From contig NW_022985186.1 of NCBI RefSeq assembly GCF_010093535.1, positions 296,949 through 360,948 of the forward strand: DNA of 64,000 bases, in the 5' to 3' direction. The notes under the pieces are model-generated. The model had not been told where the DNA came from and did no database searches. It worked only from the letters and a program-made list of their open reading frames with translations. Below are positions 36,699-50,700 of the stretch, in pieces. Made by a program: the position numbers and the translations under genes. This DNA is from Lindgomyces ingoldianus (taxonomy: Eukaryota > Ascomycota > Dothideomycetes > Pleosporales > Lindgomycetaceae). Position 1 is the stretch's first letter; every line of letters starts with the position of its first letter.

Positions 36699-37172
36699 GT
36701 TCCCACCGAAAACGTCACCGGCGTCATCTCACATTCCGTTTGCTGTCGTATTCTCTCCTTTGCAACAGTAAACCCAAACCACTGTCTGCATCTTTTCTCT
36801 CTTCCCAGAAACCTTAGAATTTACCAATTCACTAATTAGTGACTTCTCTGTTACTTATCTCCGCAATCGAGCGGCTCCGAGCAGCCTCGAGTGGTCTCGG
36901 GCGGACACACAAGCTCTGCCTACCCGATCTGCACATTTACCACGTCGTCACGCTGTGGGTGAACTGACAGTGGGAAAGCTTCTTCATCCGATACAGACCC
37001 CACAGTACACAGCTCCCATCCACGAGTCCCTTCTCTCGAGGCGCGTCCTCTAGTTGCATTCGAGCGCCAGCTACATAAACCTATCGGAGTATCGCGCTGG
37101 TCGAAACTACCACAATCCACCATCGATCCCGCACGTCCGCGCCCCACAAATCGAGTCTCTCACCGGCAAGGC
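36699..37172. other. upstream region of the retropepsin-like gene
   Basis: No gene recognised. The stretch is pyrimidine-rich in places (CTCTC, TCTCTTCCC), as is common ahead of fungal start codons. The gene's ATG is at 37173. Confidence 0.4.
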
Positions 37173-38035
37173 ATGTTTGGGGAGGAAGGGGGTTCAGCAC
37201 CTGCCGCTGCTGGTAAGTGTGTCCTGAAAACAGCCGTCAGTCCTTCGGTCTGAAGTTCTCTACGTTGACATCTGGAAACCACCACAGACCCCGAGTCTTT
37301 AGTCGAAGCTGATGCAGCACCCACGCCTCGCTCCTTGCAGAATAAATCCTGTTTGAAGCTGAGATATCTATCAGAGAGCCCAGCATCTATCACATACAGT
37401 CTACAAACCTGCCCCCGCCTGAGTAGTTGGCCTCGGCGGTTGTTGGTCAAGCTCCGATCTGGGTCCTGGATACGCAACTCGCATGTGGTGGTTCTCCAAG
37501 ACGGAGATGATATCACTTCAAGTCGTGCTGTCGTCACTATGTTCGATACGGGCTGTCGCGGCAGGAACAATCTCATATCGACACGGGCATTGACAAAGAT
37601 ATTCGGTCTGAAGCTCGAGTACGCCGAAGAGCGTATAATTGCAACATACCCTGACGGTCGAGCATGTCTTAGCGTGGGCGAAATCGACATTCGCTGGTGG
37701 CCGGAGGATGGCCGGCCGCGGTACGAATTCATTCGTGCCTACGTGCTCGAATCGAATGAATTCGACCTCATAGTTGGAGAGGAGACCATCGAAAATTATC
37801 TCGGACAACTCCCGTTGTTCGGGGCCTTTATGAGTAAGCCCGTAGCTCATAATGGTAGGTCCAGCTCTGTCATCATACCTAGACATTCTTTAATTTCTTA
37901 CACTGGCTTCTAGCCGCGACTGTTGCAAAGGAGCAACTGGATGCTGATGCACGACGCGAAGACCACCGAAGCGCCCGACAGAGACGGAAGGAACAAACTG
38001 TGGGTTACCCAAAATCTCCAATAGACGTGTCCTAA
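37173..38035 (+). CDS. retropepsin-like aspartic protease domain protein
   Basis: Model: exons 37173-37212, 37288-37854 and 37914-38035, introns 37213-37287 (GTAAGT...CAG, 75 nt) and 37855-37913 (GTAGGT...TAG, 59 nt), 242 residues. The start MFGEEGGSAPAAA is inferred from the strong donor after it; the frame is open from at least 37288. The catalytic motif is MFDTGCRGRNNLIS, followed by a beta strand GEIDIRWWPED and the flap-distal FDLIVGEETIE. This is the DTG...(D)LIxG pattern of a single-lobe retropepsin that would work as a homodimer. A charged tail rich in Arg/Glu follows the second intron. There is no reverse transcriptase or integrase, and the gene is intact and spliced, so it looks like a host gene or domesticated protease. 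A second such gene lies at 60452. The function is unknown. Confidence 0.72.
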
Positions 38036-38380
38036 GATGAATAGACGCGGGCAAATACGTCTGGCAACGAGCAATCCCTCCCTCAGGGCCAGACGTCATC
38101 GCACTCTCCATCGCAATCTCCACCGCCGGCCCCATCGCAATGAAAATTACGAAAATCGAATGCCAGGGTTTTCATGCTACGCACGATGGATATACACAGT
38201 ACTCACTGGCCTGCGCCGCGACTGAACCGTGAAAGCCTTTCGTTTGTTGACCCCAACGACTCACACGAAGTCTCCAAGACACGTCATACCCTCCTCTGAT
38301 CCTTCCAGAACAAGGTGGGACGATTTGCATCACACATTTTCTTAGAAAGTGTGCATCATCCTTACTCTGCCTGCATATTC
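38036..38380. other. 3' flank of the retropepsin-like gene, nothing recognised
   Basis: Normal-composition sequence with a short chance frame only (38037-38225). It ends where the start of LTR family K (38381) and a truncated MITE-like element (38405) begin. Confidence 0.4.
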
Positions 38381-38404
38381 TGTCGCACGTGTCTCACGCG
38401 ATAT
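38381..38404 (+). repeat. first 23 bp of LTR family K (fragment)
   Basis: Identical over 23 bases to the beginning of the LTR at 62215 (TGTCGCACGTGTCTCACGCG then ATA). The match ends exactly where the TTATCTCAGC end begins at 38405. Confidence 0.6.
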
Positions 38405-38545
38405 TTATCTCAGCTAGCTCAGACGTGAGGAGAGAACCGAGGACGCACAAACCACCATACATATTGCTACTCCAAATAGAGTATGGTCTGGGGGTTAGCG
38501 GTTTCTGACCCCTGTCGGTAGCGTTTCTCTCCTCAGCCGTCTGAG
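38405..38545. mobile_element. truncated MITE-like element with TTATCTCAGC end
   Basis: The left end TTATCTCAGCTAGCTCAGAC equals the right terminus of the 26-kb element. An inverted partner of the sub-terminal part lies at 38525-38545 (TCTCTCCTCAGCCGTCTGAG), but the final TGAGATAA is missing, so the right end was lost. Confidence 0.6.
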
Positions 38546-39092
38546 GGACTTTTGTGATTTTTTCTATGAATAGGCCTATTTCAAATGCATCACAATAGAA
38601 TTAGATTCACAATATCTCTACTACTATATGTCTAAATAGGCTTAGAATTTGATAGAATGTAGAGACAAGCTGTAGCTATAAAATAGTATATTTTTTACTA
38701 GATTCTAACTATTATTAGTAGAGAAAAATCTAAACGCGCGCAGAACTGTGACCTATCCATACCCTGATTTCAGATTAATAGTATCGCCCTCCTAACTAGA
38801 ACTTGACAACTAGTAGACCAAATTCCCTAGAATTTTGCAGGATCCCTGACAGAGCTAGTCTGAGACAGCTCCTAGATCCTTAGAGTCCTCAGAGTCCTCA
38901 GAGTCCTCAGACAACAGCTAGTTGAGCTGCAGACATGAGAGCGATCGCGATGTCCCTAGCCTACTATCCAGCTTGACAACCAGCGGCCTAGATCTCCTAA
39001 AATTTTGCAGGCTCTCTGATAGAGCCTGTCTTAGATAGGTCTTAAATTCTAAAGATAATATATTGTGTAGTTAGGGAGTCGCATTAAGGTGT
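38546..39092. repeat. decayed repeat with internal 160-bp direct duplication
   Basis: Two related segments of about 65 bp start CTTGACAAC at 38812 and 38972. Between them AGTCCTCAG is repeated three times (38883-38911). The joined flanks of the next two retrotransposons show this host sequence continuing at 44755-44796 and 52689-52864. No gene was recognised. Confidence 0.6.
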
Positions 39093-39097
39093 AGTTG

Positions 39098-42000
39098 TGT
39101 CACGATTGTGCACAAGTAAGGTTATAGAGCTTCACAGAGGTCTAGTTTAATTACTACGTGAGGTATTATAGTAGGTACAAGACATTGTGTAAAGAACAGA
39201 AAAGTTTAAAAAAAAATTAGTAATTAAATACTTAACTTAGAAGTCTAAGCACTTTAAGTATAAATTAAGCTTATTTTAAGTTTAGTTAGTGTTAAAGTAG
39301 TTTATGCTTAAGTTTATGTCTATGTTATGTTATATTTATGTTAGACATACACTAATAATACTTTAGTATATGTCTAATACAGTTATGTCTAGGATCTAGG
39401 GAGGATACTGTAACAGTACCCCCCTCTTTATTAAGAAGAGAATTCTTTACATTAGTAGTTTTAGCATTAAGTTGTCTTTATTAAAGTATAAGTTTAGTTT
39501 AAATAGGTATTAAGCATAAAATTAAGTTACTATAGAGTTTTTTTATAAGGCTTTTATAAGTTTTTATAATAGTTTGTTATATCTAGTCTATTTTATAAGA
39601 TATTTATAAATATATTTTTTTTTATTAAACTAAATTTATTTAACATCTTCTATAATATATTTTAGTTTATTATTTATAATAATAAGTTTAAGTAGCAGGT
39701 TTAGCTATTTAAGTAAATAGTTAGATTTAAAGGCTACTTAGCACAGCAATAATACATAGAACACAAGGTGTATCTTTATGCTGTTAGGTAGGATTAATTA
39801 GTAAGCGTGTAATAAGACTATATAGGCTACTATAAAAAAGCTAAGGTTTTTTTAATTAAGTTTCTTTAATTATTAGTTTATTTAAATATTTCTAGTGTCT
39901 AGCTAGACTTTCTTACTAGCTGCATACATAAGGGTAGAAGTTTAGAATTAGTTTATATACTCTTATTAAAAAGCTTAAGCCTATATAAGCTTTTTATAAA
40001 TATATTTAGATATATTTTAGATTTTATTAATAAGTTTATTTACATTTATTACTTATATAAATTAATAAGTTAGTTAGAAAGTATTTAAAAGTAGTTTAAA
40101 TTCTATTTAAAAGTAGTATTTATAGTTTACTAAAAATAAAAATACTTATGTTAATTTAAATATTATATTATTAGCTTTAAACTATGCTATAGCTAACTAT
40201 TTTACCTAGTTATTTTACTAGTAGTTTATATACACTTATAAAACTTATTTTATTATAGTGTTTATGTTCTTAGTTTAGCTATTAGTCTTTAAGTAAAAAG
40301 CTATAAATAAATAAAAGATAATTTAAAGCTATTTATAGAGTTTATTCTAAAAGGCTAAGACAAACTACATACCTCTATCTAATATAATTATGTTAGGCAG
40401 GCTATAGTAAACTTATATGTATTAGTAGAATAACTAGGCTATATTAGAGGCAGTTATAAAGGAATATAGTATTAAGTGTTAATACTTAGTTAAGTAATTA
40501 ATAACTACTATAATATTTATATACTTTTTAAATAAAAGTAAGTTTATAATAAAATTAATTAATATATTTTTTAAGCTTATTTAGAGATTAAAAGTAGTTT
40601 AAGTAAGCTATTATACCTTTTTTAAAAGGCCTTTACTTTACAGTAAGTATAGCAACAGAATACGTATTAGCGTATAGTATAGAACATATAGGGCTAGTAG
40701 TACTCTCTTTATAGTAGGTTAAGAGTCTTTTCTCTGCCTAGGTGTCCTTTAATAGGCAAGTTATGTATAATTTAAAGTAGTTTAATTTTTAGTTTATTAG
40801 AATTAAAGATTATAAGTTAGTTATAGTAATATAGCTTACTATTTTAGTTTTTATAGTTAGCTAGTATTACTTTTTTTAACTAACTAGCGCTATTTTAAAG
40901 CAAGTTTAAAGTTTCTTAAATAAATTTATTATTTAAATACTTATTAGTAATAATTTAATTAATTATCTAATTTATTTTATTTAAGTTAAAGTTTAAAAAT
41001 AGCTTAAGTTAAAGTAGAGTTTAGTGTTAAGCCTTTTACACTTTTTTTTAAGTAAAAATATTTTAGAATTACTTTATAAAGGCATCTAGTTTTCTTCTAT
41101 CTTAACTAAAATAATAAGTAATTTTAAAATTAAAACAAAATAAGTATTTAAACTAATAAGCTTATTAATAGCTAAGTTATTTTATAGTTATAAAGTACTA
41201 TAAGTTCTTATAGTTAGATAGGACCTATATTAGATGCGCTGCACTTTCTAGTTTAGGTTGCTATTATTTAAAGTAGTGTACTATAGCAAGTAATTTTTTA
41301 TTATAGATTTTATAATTACCTTCTATAAGACTTATTCTTTTTAAAAAGTATATAATAGGCTTAATAGTCCTATCTAGCTTAGTCTAGAAAAGAACTCCTG
41401 CTACTACATAGTCTAAGGCATTAGCTTCTATAAGTATTAGTAGTTTAAAGTTAAAGTAGTAGAGTATTAAGGCTTTAGTAAAAGCTTTTTTTAGCTAGTT
41501 AAAAAACTATTAGTAATTTAAGTTAAAGTTAAATTAAACTTTTTTTTTAGTAAGTGTAATTATAAGGCTTACTAGCTATAAAAAGTTATTAATAAATTAT
41601 TAGTAAAAGTTAGTAAATTTTATAAAGGCTTAAATATTTTTTATATTCTTTAGGTATTACTAATCTAGTATAGTCTAAACCTTAATAAGGTCTATTTAGA
41701 TGCTATCTATAAAGATTACATATTCTAAATATATAACTTTTAATTAGTAAAACTTATATTTATTTATGTTAAGTTACAAACCTACTTCTTCTATAGCCTT
41801 TAGCACTAGGCGTACATGCTGTTTATGCTTTAAAAAGCTATTACTATAGATTAAAATATTGTTAATATTTATAGTATAAAACATGTCTAGGTAGGGTTAG
41901 AGTAAGTTATTTATAAAATGTTAAAAAGTACTAGGCGTGTTAGCTAAGCTAAAGGGCATTACTAGGTACTTAAATAGTTTATATTAGGTCTAAAATGCTA

Positions 42001-44754
42001 TTAGCTACTTATTACCCTTTACTATTCTTAGCTTATTAAAGGTAGTAATAATATTTAACTTTATAAAATACTTTACTTTACTTAGTTAGCTTAGAGTTTT
42101 TTATAAAAAAAAATTAAGTATTAGTTTTTAATAGTAATAGTATTTAGTTTTTAGTAGTTAACATAAAATTAAAGCTTACCTCTAGGTTTTTTTATAAATA
42201 GTATAAGTAACACTACTAGTAAAAAGCTAGCTTAAATAAACCTTTTTTTTAAGTTCTTATTAAGGTATTTTTAAAGCACTTTTAATTTATTTAGTAACAT
42301 CTTATATAGTAGCCTATAACTAGGTTATTTACTAGGCTTAAGAGTTATTTAGTAATTATATAGACATTATATTAAAAGCTTATTAGACTTATTTTAAAAA
42401 AAAACATATAATAAGTTATAGTAGTTTTAAAAGACTATTATTTTTAAGTTAATATATTTTTAAAAAGCTAAAGCTTAGTTTATATTAGAAATTATAACTA
42501 CATAAATTTTATAATCTAGTTATTAAGCTAAGGTTATAAATAAAGCAGGTTCTATGTAGTAGATGTCTATTTGCTGTTTAAGTCCTAGTTTATGTTTAAA
42601 TTAGGTAAGTAAAAGTTTTTTAAAAACTTTTTTTTTAAGTTTAAGTAGTTATTAAATTATTTTATATAGCCTATTTTAGTAAAAGGCCTAGCTTATTAGC
42701 CTTACTTAGGTAGTTCTTCTCTAGGTTATTAAAAAGTAAGTTTAAAAACTTTTTATATTAAGTGCTATTTAAGTGTTGTTTAGGTGTAAGTGTAAGTATA
42801 CATCTTAGCATTAAAAAAAGTTAAAGTTTAGAACTTACTTTTAGTAATTAAAGGCAACTTTATGCTAATATAGCTATAGTTATTTTAGAATTAGGTTATA
42901 ACATCTTATGTTTATTACATAAAGCTTAATCTACTTCTTATAGTATTAGTAGGTAATTATAATAGTTATAGTATAAAAAATAAAACTTTTTTTAAGTTAT
43001 TTTTTATTAAATCTAGTTAAGTAAATTATTTAAGTAAGTAGTGTTAATTAAAGATTTAGTTTACGCGCTAGTTTTTTATTAATATAACTTATGCTATTTA
43101 CTTCTAAGTTAATAAAAGCTTATATTAAAGCTAATATAGTTTTTTATTATAAATATATAAGAATATTAACTTAGTACTTTTAGTTATTAGTAGGGGACTT
43201 AGCCTATAGGTTAGCAAAGATCTAGTGTTAAATTAGTCCTAAAGGGTAACTTAGCCCTAGAACAAGCCTTTTTACAGGCTTCTACTGCTATAGCTGCAGC
43301 TATGTTAAGAGTAGTAAAAAAGATTAAGGCTTAAATATAAGTTAAAGCTCTTATAAAAATAAAATTAAAATAGTAAAAATTTTTAATAAGTACTAGCAGC
43401 GCTACTTATATAGACTTAAGAAAAAAGAATAAAGTAGTTTTAAAAAATATAACTATGCTTACTACACTTAAAGTATTAACTTTTTTTTTTATAATTTTTA
43501 CACTTTTTAGAATTAACTAAAGTATAATTTAAATTAATTTTTATTATGTTAGAGTTCTTATTTACAACTACGCTAGTTTAGGGGTGTATTAGAGCTTATA
43601 CAGGGAGGAACCTTATGTTATTATTATAGGTAGTAATTAAGTTTGCATACACATTAAGGTTGTTTAGAAGGGGTTCTCCTACTATAGCGCGTTATAGTTT
43701 AGTTAAGAGGGAGTTATATAAGGCTATAATTAGACTTATCTTATTTAAGCCTATATTAAATGTAAGTTAGTAAAACTTAGTAAAGTGTAAAGTAAAGCTT
43801 TTTTTTTATTATAAAGTGTTTAGGCAACTTAAGGCTATTAACTTTTTATTTAAGTTTTTATAAGTTACTTATAAAAACACTATAAATTAATCTAAGTTAA
43901 TAATATCTTTATTTATTAGTAAGTTAATTAAGGCTGTTATATTATAGTTAAGTTAAAAGTAAGCATATAGTAACTAAGAGTGTTTAAAGGGGAATTAGTC
44001 TACATTTCTTTTAAGTTTATATTAGAGCTTATATAAAAAGAAAAGTAGGTCTTTTTATTTTCTATTAAATAGTAGGGGATTAAAGAGTTAGTTAGATTTT
44101 ATTACTAAGTTAAAAAAGTTATAAGTTATAAGTAGTATTAAGTAAGAAAAAGTTAAGCTATCTTTAGACTTCTAAGTAAGCTTTAAGGCTAGTAAGTTCT
44201 TAGTTCTTACTACTATAACAGAAGTTAAGGTAAAAATAAACTACTTAATAATATAAAGCTATTTTTTAAAGTCCTTTTAAAAAGCTTTAAAGCTTATAAC
44301 ATAGTAGCTTTTTTATAAAGTAAGCGCTTTTTAAAAAGCTTTTTAGCTTACTTTAATAGCTTAAAGTTATGTAAGTACTAAGCTTATTAAATTAGATTTA
44401 AAGGCTATTCTTAGCTAAAGTTTTAACACAACATAATGTTATAGTTATGCACAAGTAAGGTTATAAAGCTTTATAAAGGTCTAGTTTAATTACTATGTAA
44501 GGTATTATAGTAAGTATAAGACATTATATAAGAAATAAAAAAGTTTAAAAAGAAATTAGTAATTAAATACTTAGCTTAAAAGTCTAAGCGCTTTAGGTAT
44601 AAATTAAGCCTATTTTAGGTTTAGTTAGTGTTAAAGCAGTTTATGCTTAAGTTTATATCTATATTGTGTTGTGTTTATGTTAGACGTGCACTAATAATAC
44701 TCTAGTACGCGTCTAATATAGTTATGTCTGGGATCCGGGGAGGATACTGTGACA
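39098..44754 (-). mobile_element. full-length Ty3-type LTR retrotransposon Q, RIP-degraded
   Basis: 318-bp LTRs at 39098-39415 and 44437-44754. The left LTR begins TGTCAC and the right LTR ends GTGACA. The target duplication AGTTG lies at 39093-39097 and 44755-44759. Next to the left LTR the plus strand reads GTACCCCCCTC, a polypurine tract on the minus strand, so the element points left. Near 41885-41780 the minus strand translates as INNILIYSNS followed by HKQHVRLVLKAIEEVGL, the Ty3 reverse-transcriptase catalytic region with catalytic Asp replaced by Asn. It is a different family from B, F and G. No frame is intact. Confidence 0.87.
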
Positions 44755-44796
44755 AGTTGTGGGGTTGTCAAAATGTCCTGCGCGGGACTTAATAGC

Positions 44797-47700
44797 TGTT
44801 ACAATCCTTGCTTCGGGAAGCACTCAGGTCTTATGATGTTCCTAGGGGAGAGTAGGACGGATGGTAGGGGCCAATCCGGTAGGGTGTACAGTCCTACGTA
44901 CAGGCTATTAGGCTATGGAGGGAGGTAGAGTGACCAGATTGTGGTTTGCCCTATGTGCAGCAGTAAAAAGGCTAGAGTTAAACAGTCCTAATAAACAAAG
45001 TTAGAGGTATATATAGTGTAAGATATATAAATAGTATTATAGCTCTTTAAAAAGCTAAATGCTACTTAGTCTATATAAAGAATAAACTAAATATTAAACA
45101 CACCTTCTAAAGGTTATTTAATGTAGGAACTATATACATGTGCTAGGGCGCTAAGGGGAGCTTCTAGGAGTCTATAAAAGCTTTGCTAAAAGGAGCTTTT
45201 ATAAGCTCCCTTTAGCTTCCTAGACTTACAGCCTACTTTTCTATTAAACAACGCATTCTTCTGTAACATTAGGCAGCTGTTGTAAGGCCGGATGTCCCAG
45301 AACGGGCCAGTATGGCCTCACCTGACCTGTTTGGAGGTCGTATGACCTGTGCTTCGTATATAAGCATGAATCCTGACAAGCGAAGCTTGGCAGCGATTCG
45401 TCTCTCTTACAATACACTCCTATCTTTCTCCGAAAGCTTGCTCTCAGTGCTATCCGTGCTACTTACCATCCCATATTTACAGCTGTGCTATCTCTATGTC
45501 CTCTAACTAGTCTTTAAGCAAGCCCTGTCCTAATCTAGCTAGATTGTAGAGCACTGCTAGTGGAGTTACGCTAGTCTAACTATAAACTGTAACACGCTGC
45601 CCCTCCTCCCTAGCAGCGTCCTTACTACTCTACTTACATAACTGTGTTAGTAAAAGTTTGTTTATAAAGTGTGCATTTTTTTACTAAAAAGCGTTCTTAA
45701 CATTTATTTTTTTTATACTAAATAGCTTATTAGTTTTATTTATCTTATTATTTTTATATTACTTTTTATTTTAATCTTTTTTACTAAATAAAAATAAAGC
45801 CTTATAGTGCTTACTAGTTTTTAAAGTTATCTTATGTGTTAACTTTATCCTTAAATAAATGTGTTAAGTGTGTAAAAAAATATAGTAAGTGTAACACTTT
45901 TATTTCTAACACTACTTAGAATTATTTAAAGAAAAAAAAAAGCGCTTTTTTAAAAGGCTAAAGTCTTACAGGCCTAGGACTGTGTGTTATAAGATAAGTA
46001 GTAGGTTTAAGTCTAAAAATAACTCTATTTATAAAAAAAAATGCTAAAGGTAATAAATAAAAAGTGTTCTAAATAAAATTATATCTAAAAGTTACTAGAT
46101 CTGCTAAAGGCTTATTATATAAAGTACTTAAAAAAAGATCTCTTTTTCTTAGATAAAATAAAAGCCTTTAAAGCTAAAGTAAAAAGTTATTTTTTTTTAA
46201 CTTTTATTAGCTAAGACTTGTCTCTAAAGGCTGCTGCTATTTAGTAATAACATAGCTGTTCTTTTTAATATAGGTGCCTTATTGCCTAGCTAGTTTCTTC
46301 TAAATAAGCCTAAAAGTACTTTTATACTAATAGCTGCGCGTTTCTTAAATTCTTAGCTAGTTTTTATATATTTTTACTAGTAAGCTACTTTTTTTATTTT
46401 ACTAAAAACTTTTTTTAGTTTCTTTAATTACTTACTATATATTTAACTTTATATTCTATTTCTTTGTTTTTTTATTTTTAAGTAGATAAAAGAATTTTCT
46501 TAAATGCTTTTTTTAGTTTAGAGATATAAAACTATAGGTGTATTTTTATATGTAAGAGAAGCTTAAGCTTGCAGTTATTTTATTAAGTTTAAAGAACTTT
46601 ATATAGTTTTATTTTTTTTTTTACTAGCTTTTTAAAGAGTCTTAGTATTTTTAAGTTTTTAGTGTTAAAATATATATAATCTTCTAGGTAAATCTCTAGT
46701 TTTAGTTACTATAATTTATTTATATTTTTTTTTATTATTTCCTTGCTAGTTTTAGCTTTTACAGCTAATTTTTTATGTATCTAGCGTAGGTCTGTTAGCT
46801 AATTTATTAACTTCTATAAGTTTATAAGTTAATTTCTATGTAATGTAAAGTAAGAGTTATATTTAAAATTAGCTTTATATAGTGTTTCTTTTATTATAGC
46901 TAACTTTATATTGTTAATAGCTAACTATGCTATTAAAAGCTATACTGTTTAATTATTTTAAGTGTAAAAAATATACTTTTTTAAATACTTTTCTACTTTT
47001 GCATTTACTCTCTTAGTCTAACTGTCTATTTACAAGTAATAAGCTATTAATAGCTTATATGTTATGCTAAGGTGCCTTATTACTACTTTTTAAAAACTAC
47101 TAGTAAATAACTTATTTTAGTTAAAAATAATAATCTTAGGGCATTTATATACTAATATTATATTTTATTTTAATTTATAAATAAATTCTTTAGCTATTAT
47201 TATTTTTTCTAAGGGCTAAGTGTATAGGTACTTAGTAGTTTTATCTAAAGCTACTATAATTATATTACATATTCTTTCTATCTCTAGTTCTTTTAATAAA
47301 GGCAGTTTTATAATAAAATTTATTATAATTATTATCTATAGTAAATTTAGAGCTTTAATTAGTTAAAGGTATCTATAGGCCTTATGCCTTTATAAGTTGT
47401 TTTTATTATAGGTATTACACTCTCTAAGCACTTCTATGCATAGCTGCTTTACTTTTAGTATTTATTAAAAAATAGCAGCCCTTAGCTTCTTTTATAAGGT
47501 GCCTATTTTTAGGTGTCTAAACATTAGGGATTTATAATATTCTTAGATTAAATTCTTCTATTCTTACTTACACACTATAAGCGTGTAGCAGTCTTTTATA
47601 GGTCTAGGTCTATTATAGACCTATTCTTCTTTAGTTTTTTTAAAAAGGGTAAATTTTTTAGTTCTTTCTTCTTTTTTATTAAAATAGTCTAGTCTCTAGC

Positions 47701-50700
47701 TAAGAGTGTTAGCCTATTAGTTTTATGCTTTTAAAATGTGTTTAATAATGCAGTTAAACTGCGCAAGTTCTATAGCCTATTTAACATGTATAAGTAAGAG
47801 TTTCTTTACTATTAAAAATGTAACTAAGTTTATATAGTTTATTATAATATAAAAGAGTTTTGCTATCTTATGTAATTCTGTAGCCTATACTCTTACAGCG
47901 TTTAATATTGCTTTTAACTTTTTATTAGGTATGCTGTAACCTACTTTAAGCCCTAAGAACTTAGCAGAGTAGTACATAACTAGGTGCTACTTTCTATCTT
48001 CTTGTTTCTAGTAAAGCGCAGCTTTGCTAGCTCCTAAGGATGCGTCTGTGTAGATCTTAGTATCTAGGTGTAGGTTATACATTCTTAGCACTAGCTTAGC
48101 TATTATAGCTTACTTTAACACTATAAATGCTTTATTTATTTATAGGGTCTAGATAAATTTTACTACTACTTATTTCTTAGTTATAGTGTTTATTAGTAGT
48201 ATAGTAATTTTAAAGTAATCTTTAATTATTTGTTTAATGTAGCCTAATAGTTTTAGAAATCTTTTTACTTTTTTAACTATTATAAGTTCTAGCTATTTAA
48301 GTACTTTTTATATTTTAGCTAAGTTAATCTTTATTTCTTCTTTATTAATTATAAATTCTAAATATTTTATTTTAGTAATATAAAATTTACATTTAAAAAG
48401 CTATAAGTAAAGTCTATACTTTCTAAGCTATTTTAAGACTTTTTATACTTTCTATACATAGTCTTCTAAAGTATTTTTTAAGTAGATAAGAACATTATCT
48501 AAGTATACTAAAGTAAAGACATTAAAGTATAGATTAAGGGCTATATTAATAATGCGTTAAAATGTTACTAAAGTATTTATTAGGCTAAATAGCATTACTA
48601 ATAGTTTATAAAGTCTTTATAAAGTTTTAAATGCTATAAGCTACTTATCTTCTTTTTATATTCTTATCTTATTAAATTTATTTTGTATATTAAACTTTAT
48701 AAAGTACTAGGTTCCTTTTAATTAATTTATAATATTTTATATAATTAGTAAGAGGAACTAGTCTTAGATTATGTTATTATTTAGAGTTTTATAGTCTTAA
48801 CAGACTTAGATTTTTTCTTTTTTTTTTTTTAGCAAAGACTATAGCTAAGGCTACTAGGCTATAGCTCTTATAAATATAGCCTTATACTAATATCTTATTA
48901 ATATATTCTTATAAAGCTTTCTTTTGCATCTTTATTAAAAGGTAAAGCTTATAGGTTTTTAGGTTAGGATCTTTTATTAAGTTAATAGCATAGTCTTAGG
49001 GCTAGTGCAGTAGTAGTTCTCTAGGGTCCTCTAGTGTCTTAAACATGTCCTTATAGTCTTTATACTTAGGTAGGATGTAGCCTTTTTTTTAGATTTATAT
49101 AATGCTAATTTATTCTACATCTTTATCTTTTTTAATTTTTTTATAAGAGACTTTTTTAAGGGTTTTTTTTATTATTTTTACTACCTAAGCTTTTAGCTTT
49201 TAGTAAAAAAATCTTTAAAGTTTCTTTTTCTTAGAGTAGTAACTACTACTTTATTTTACCTATTTATAGACTAGGCATTAGTTGTTATAGCATGCTAGCT
49301 AAGTTATACGCGCATAGTTATTAGAAGTTTTTATAGTTATAGTTTTTTAATTAATTATAAAGTTATATATTCTAAGCTAGTTATAGCCTAGAATTATGTT
49401 ATATTTACTTTTTAGTAAAAGTATGTTTATAGACTTTTAGTCTTTTATATTTAAAGTTTTAAAGTTTTTTTTATAAGTCTTTAGGTTAATCTATTCTTTA
49501 CTATACTTTATTAATAATGTATTAGTAAGGGTTACCTTAAATAAGTTTTTTTTTATGTAAAATAATATGCTTTATTTATCTACCTAATTCTTATTTATTA
49601 TAGTAAAGGTGCATCTGCTGTCTACTAGGGCTAGTCTAGGCTGCCCTTTATATGTAAAGGTAGTTGTTAGGCTATGTCCTGCCTTTTATTTTACTATAAT
49701 TACTGCTACTATGTTATATTTAACTTCTTTATTAAAAAAAGAGTATAAGTTAATGTTTTATAAATTATTATTAAACTTATTTTTTTTTTATAAATTTAAT
49801 GTTTATAGTTATAGTAGTTAGTTACTTTATATTTATAATCTTTAACTAAGTAGTGTAATATTAGATAGTCTTTTTTTCTTACTACCTTCTACTAAAAGTA
49901 GTAGAATCTGCAGTTGTCTTATTCTTTACATATTACCTATTCCTTCTGCTTATGTAGGGGGGCTGTCTAGTAGGTGTAGCAATTTGTAGTTTTGCAGGCT
50001 AAGGCTGTTCCTTACTATAGGCAACTATTGTAGTTTCTTTTTTATATAGGCTACTATTCTACTTAATGTTTATTATTCTAGTGTTTAACATAGTATTATT
50101 GTGTACACTAGTACTAGGGGTACAGACACTTATTAGGTCTATGTAATATGTTAAGGGGACTTTTTTAAGTCTACTATAGGTATTCCTTTATTTGTACTAC
50201 CTGTATAGAGTAATTTTTCTATTAGCAATTATTAGTACTATAGGTGCTACTTCTGCACAGAACATATTATTTATAGTTCTGTTATATTGCAAGAGCTTTT
50301 CTAGAGATTACTAGGCTTAAAAGTAGTATCTTAGGTTTTTTAGGCGCTAGTTATAGTACTTTAAACTTAGTAAGTTTACTTAGCTATTTTAGCTTTTAAT
50401 TTTTAATTTTAGTAAAAAATTACTATTACTTTTTTTTATTTATAATGTTATATTTAACTTTAGCTATTTTTTATATAATGTTAAATGTTAAGTAGTTATT
50501 GCTAATGTTTATTTAGTAAAGTAAGACTATATAATTACTTAAGTAATTATGTTATAACTTACACTTTTAGCACTTATATTTTTAAAACTATTAGGAAAGC
50601 TCTTTTACTAAGGTACTAGAGGTCTAGTTTTAAAAAGGGAACTATTTTTCTTTTTTTTAGATATTTATAATATATTTTTAGATTTAAGTCTCTTTTTTAT

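Noticed and set aside
45312..45506. Open frame starting MASPDLFGGRM, also present at 63534-63734 on the minus strand
   Set aside because: Both lie in copies of solo LTR D; the conservation is that of the LTR, not of a gene.
49609..49821. 70-codon plus-strand frame
   Set aside because: Inside retrotransposon G, antisense to its coding direction, and low complexity (Phe/Leu/Lys-rich).
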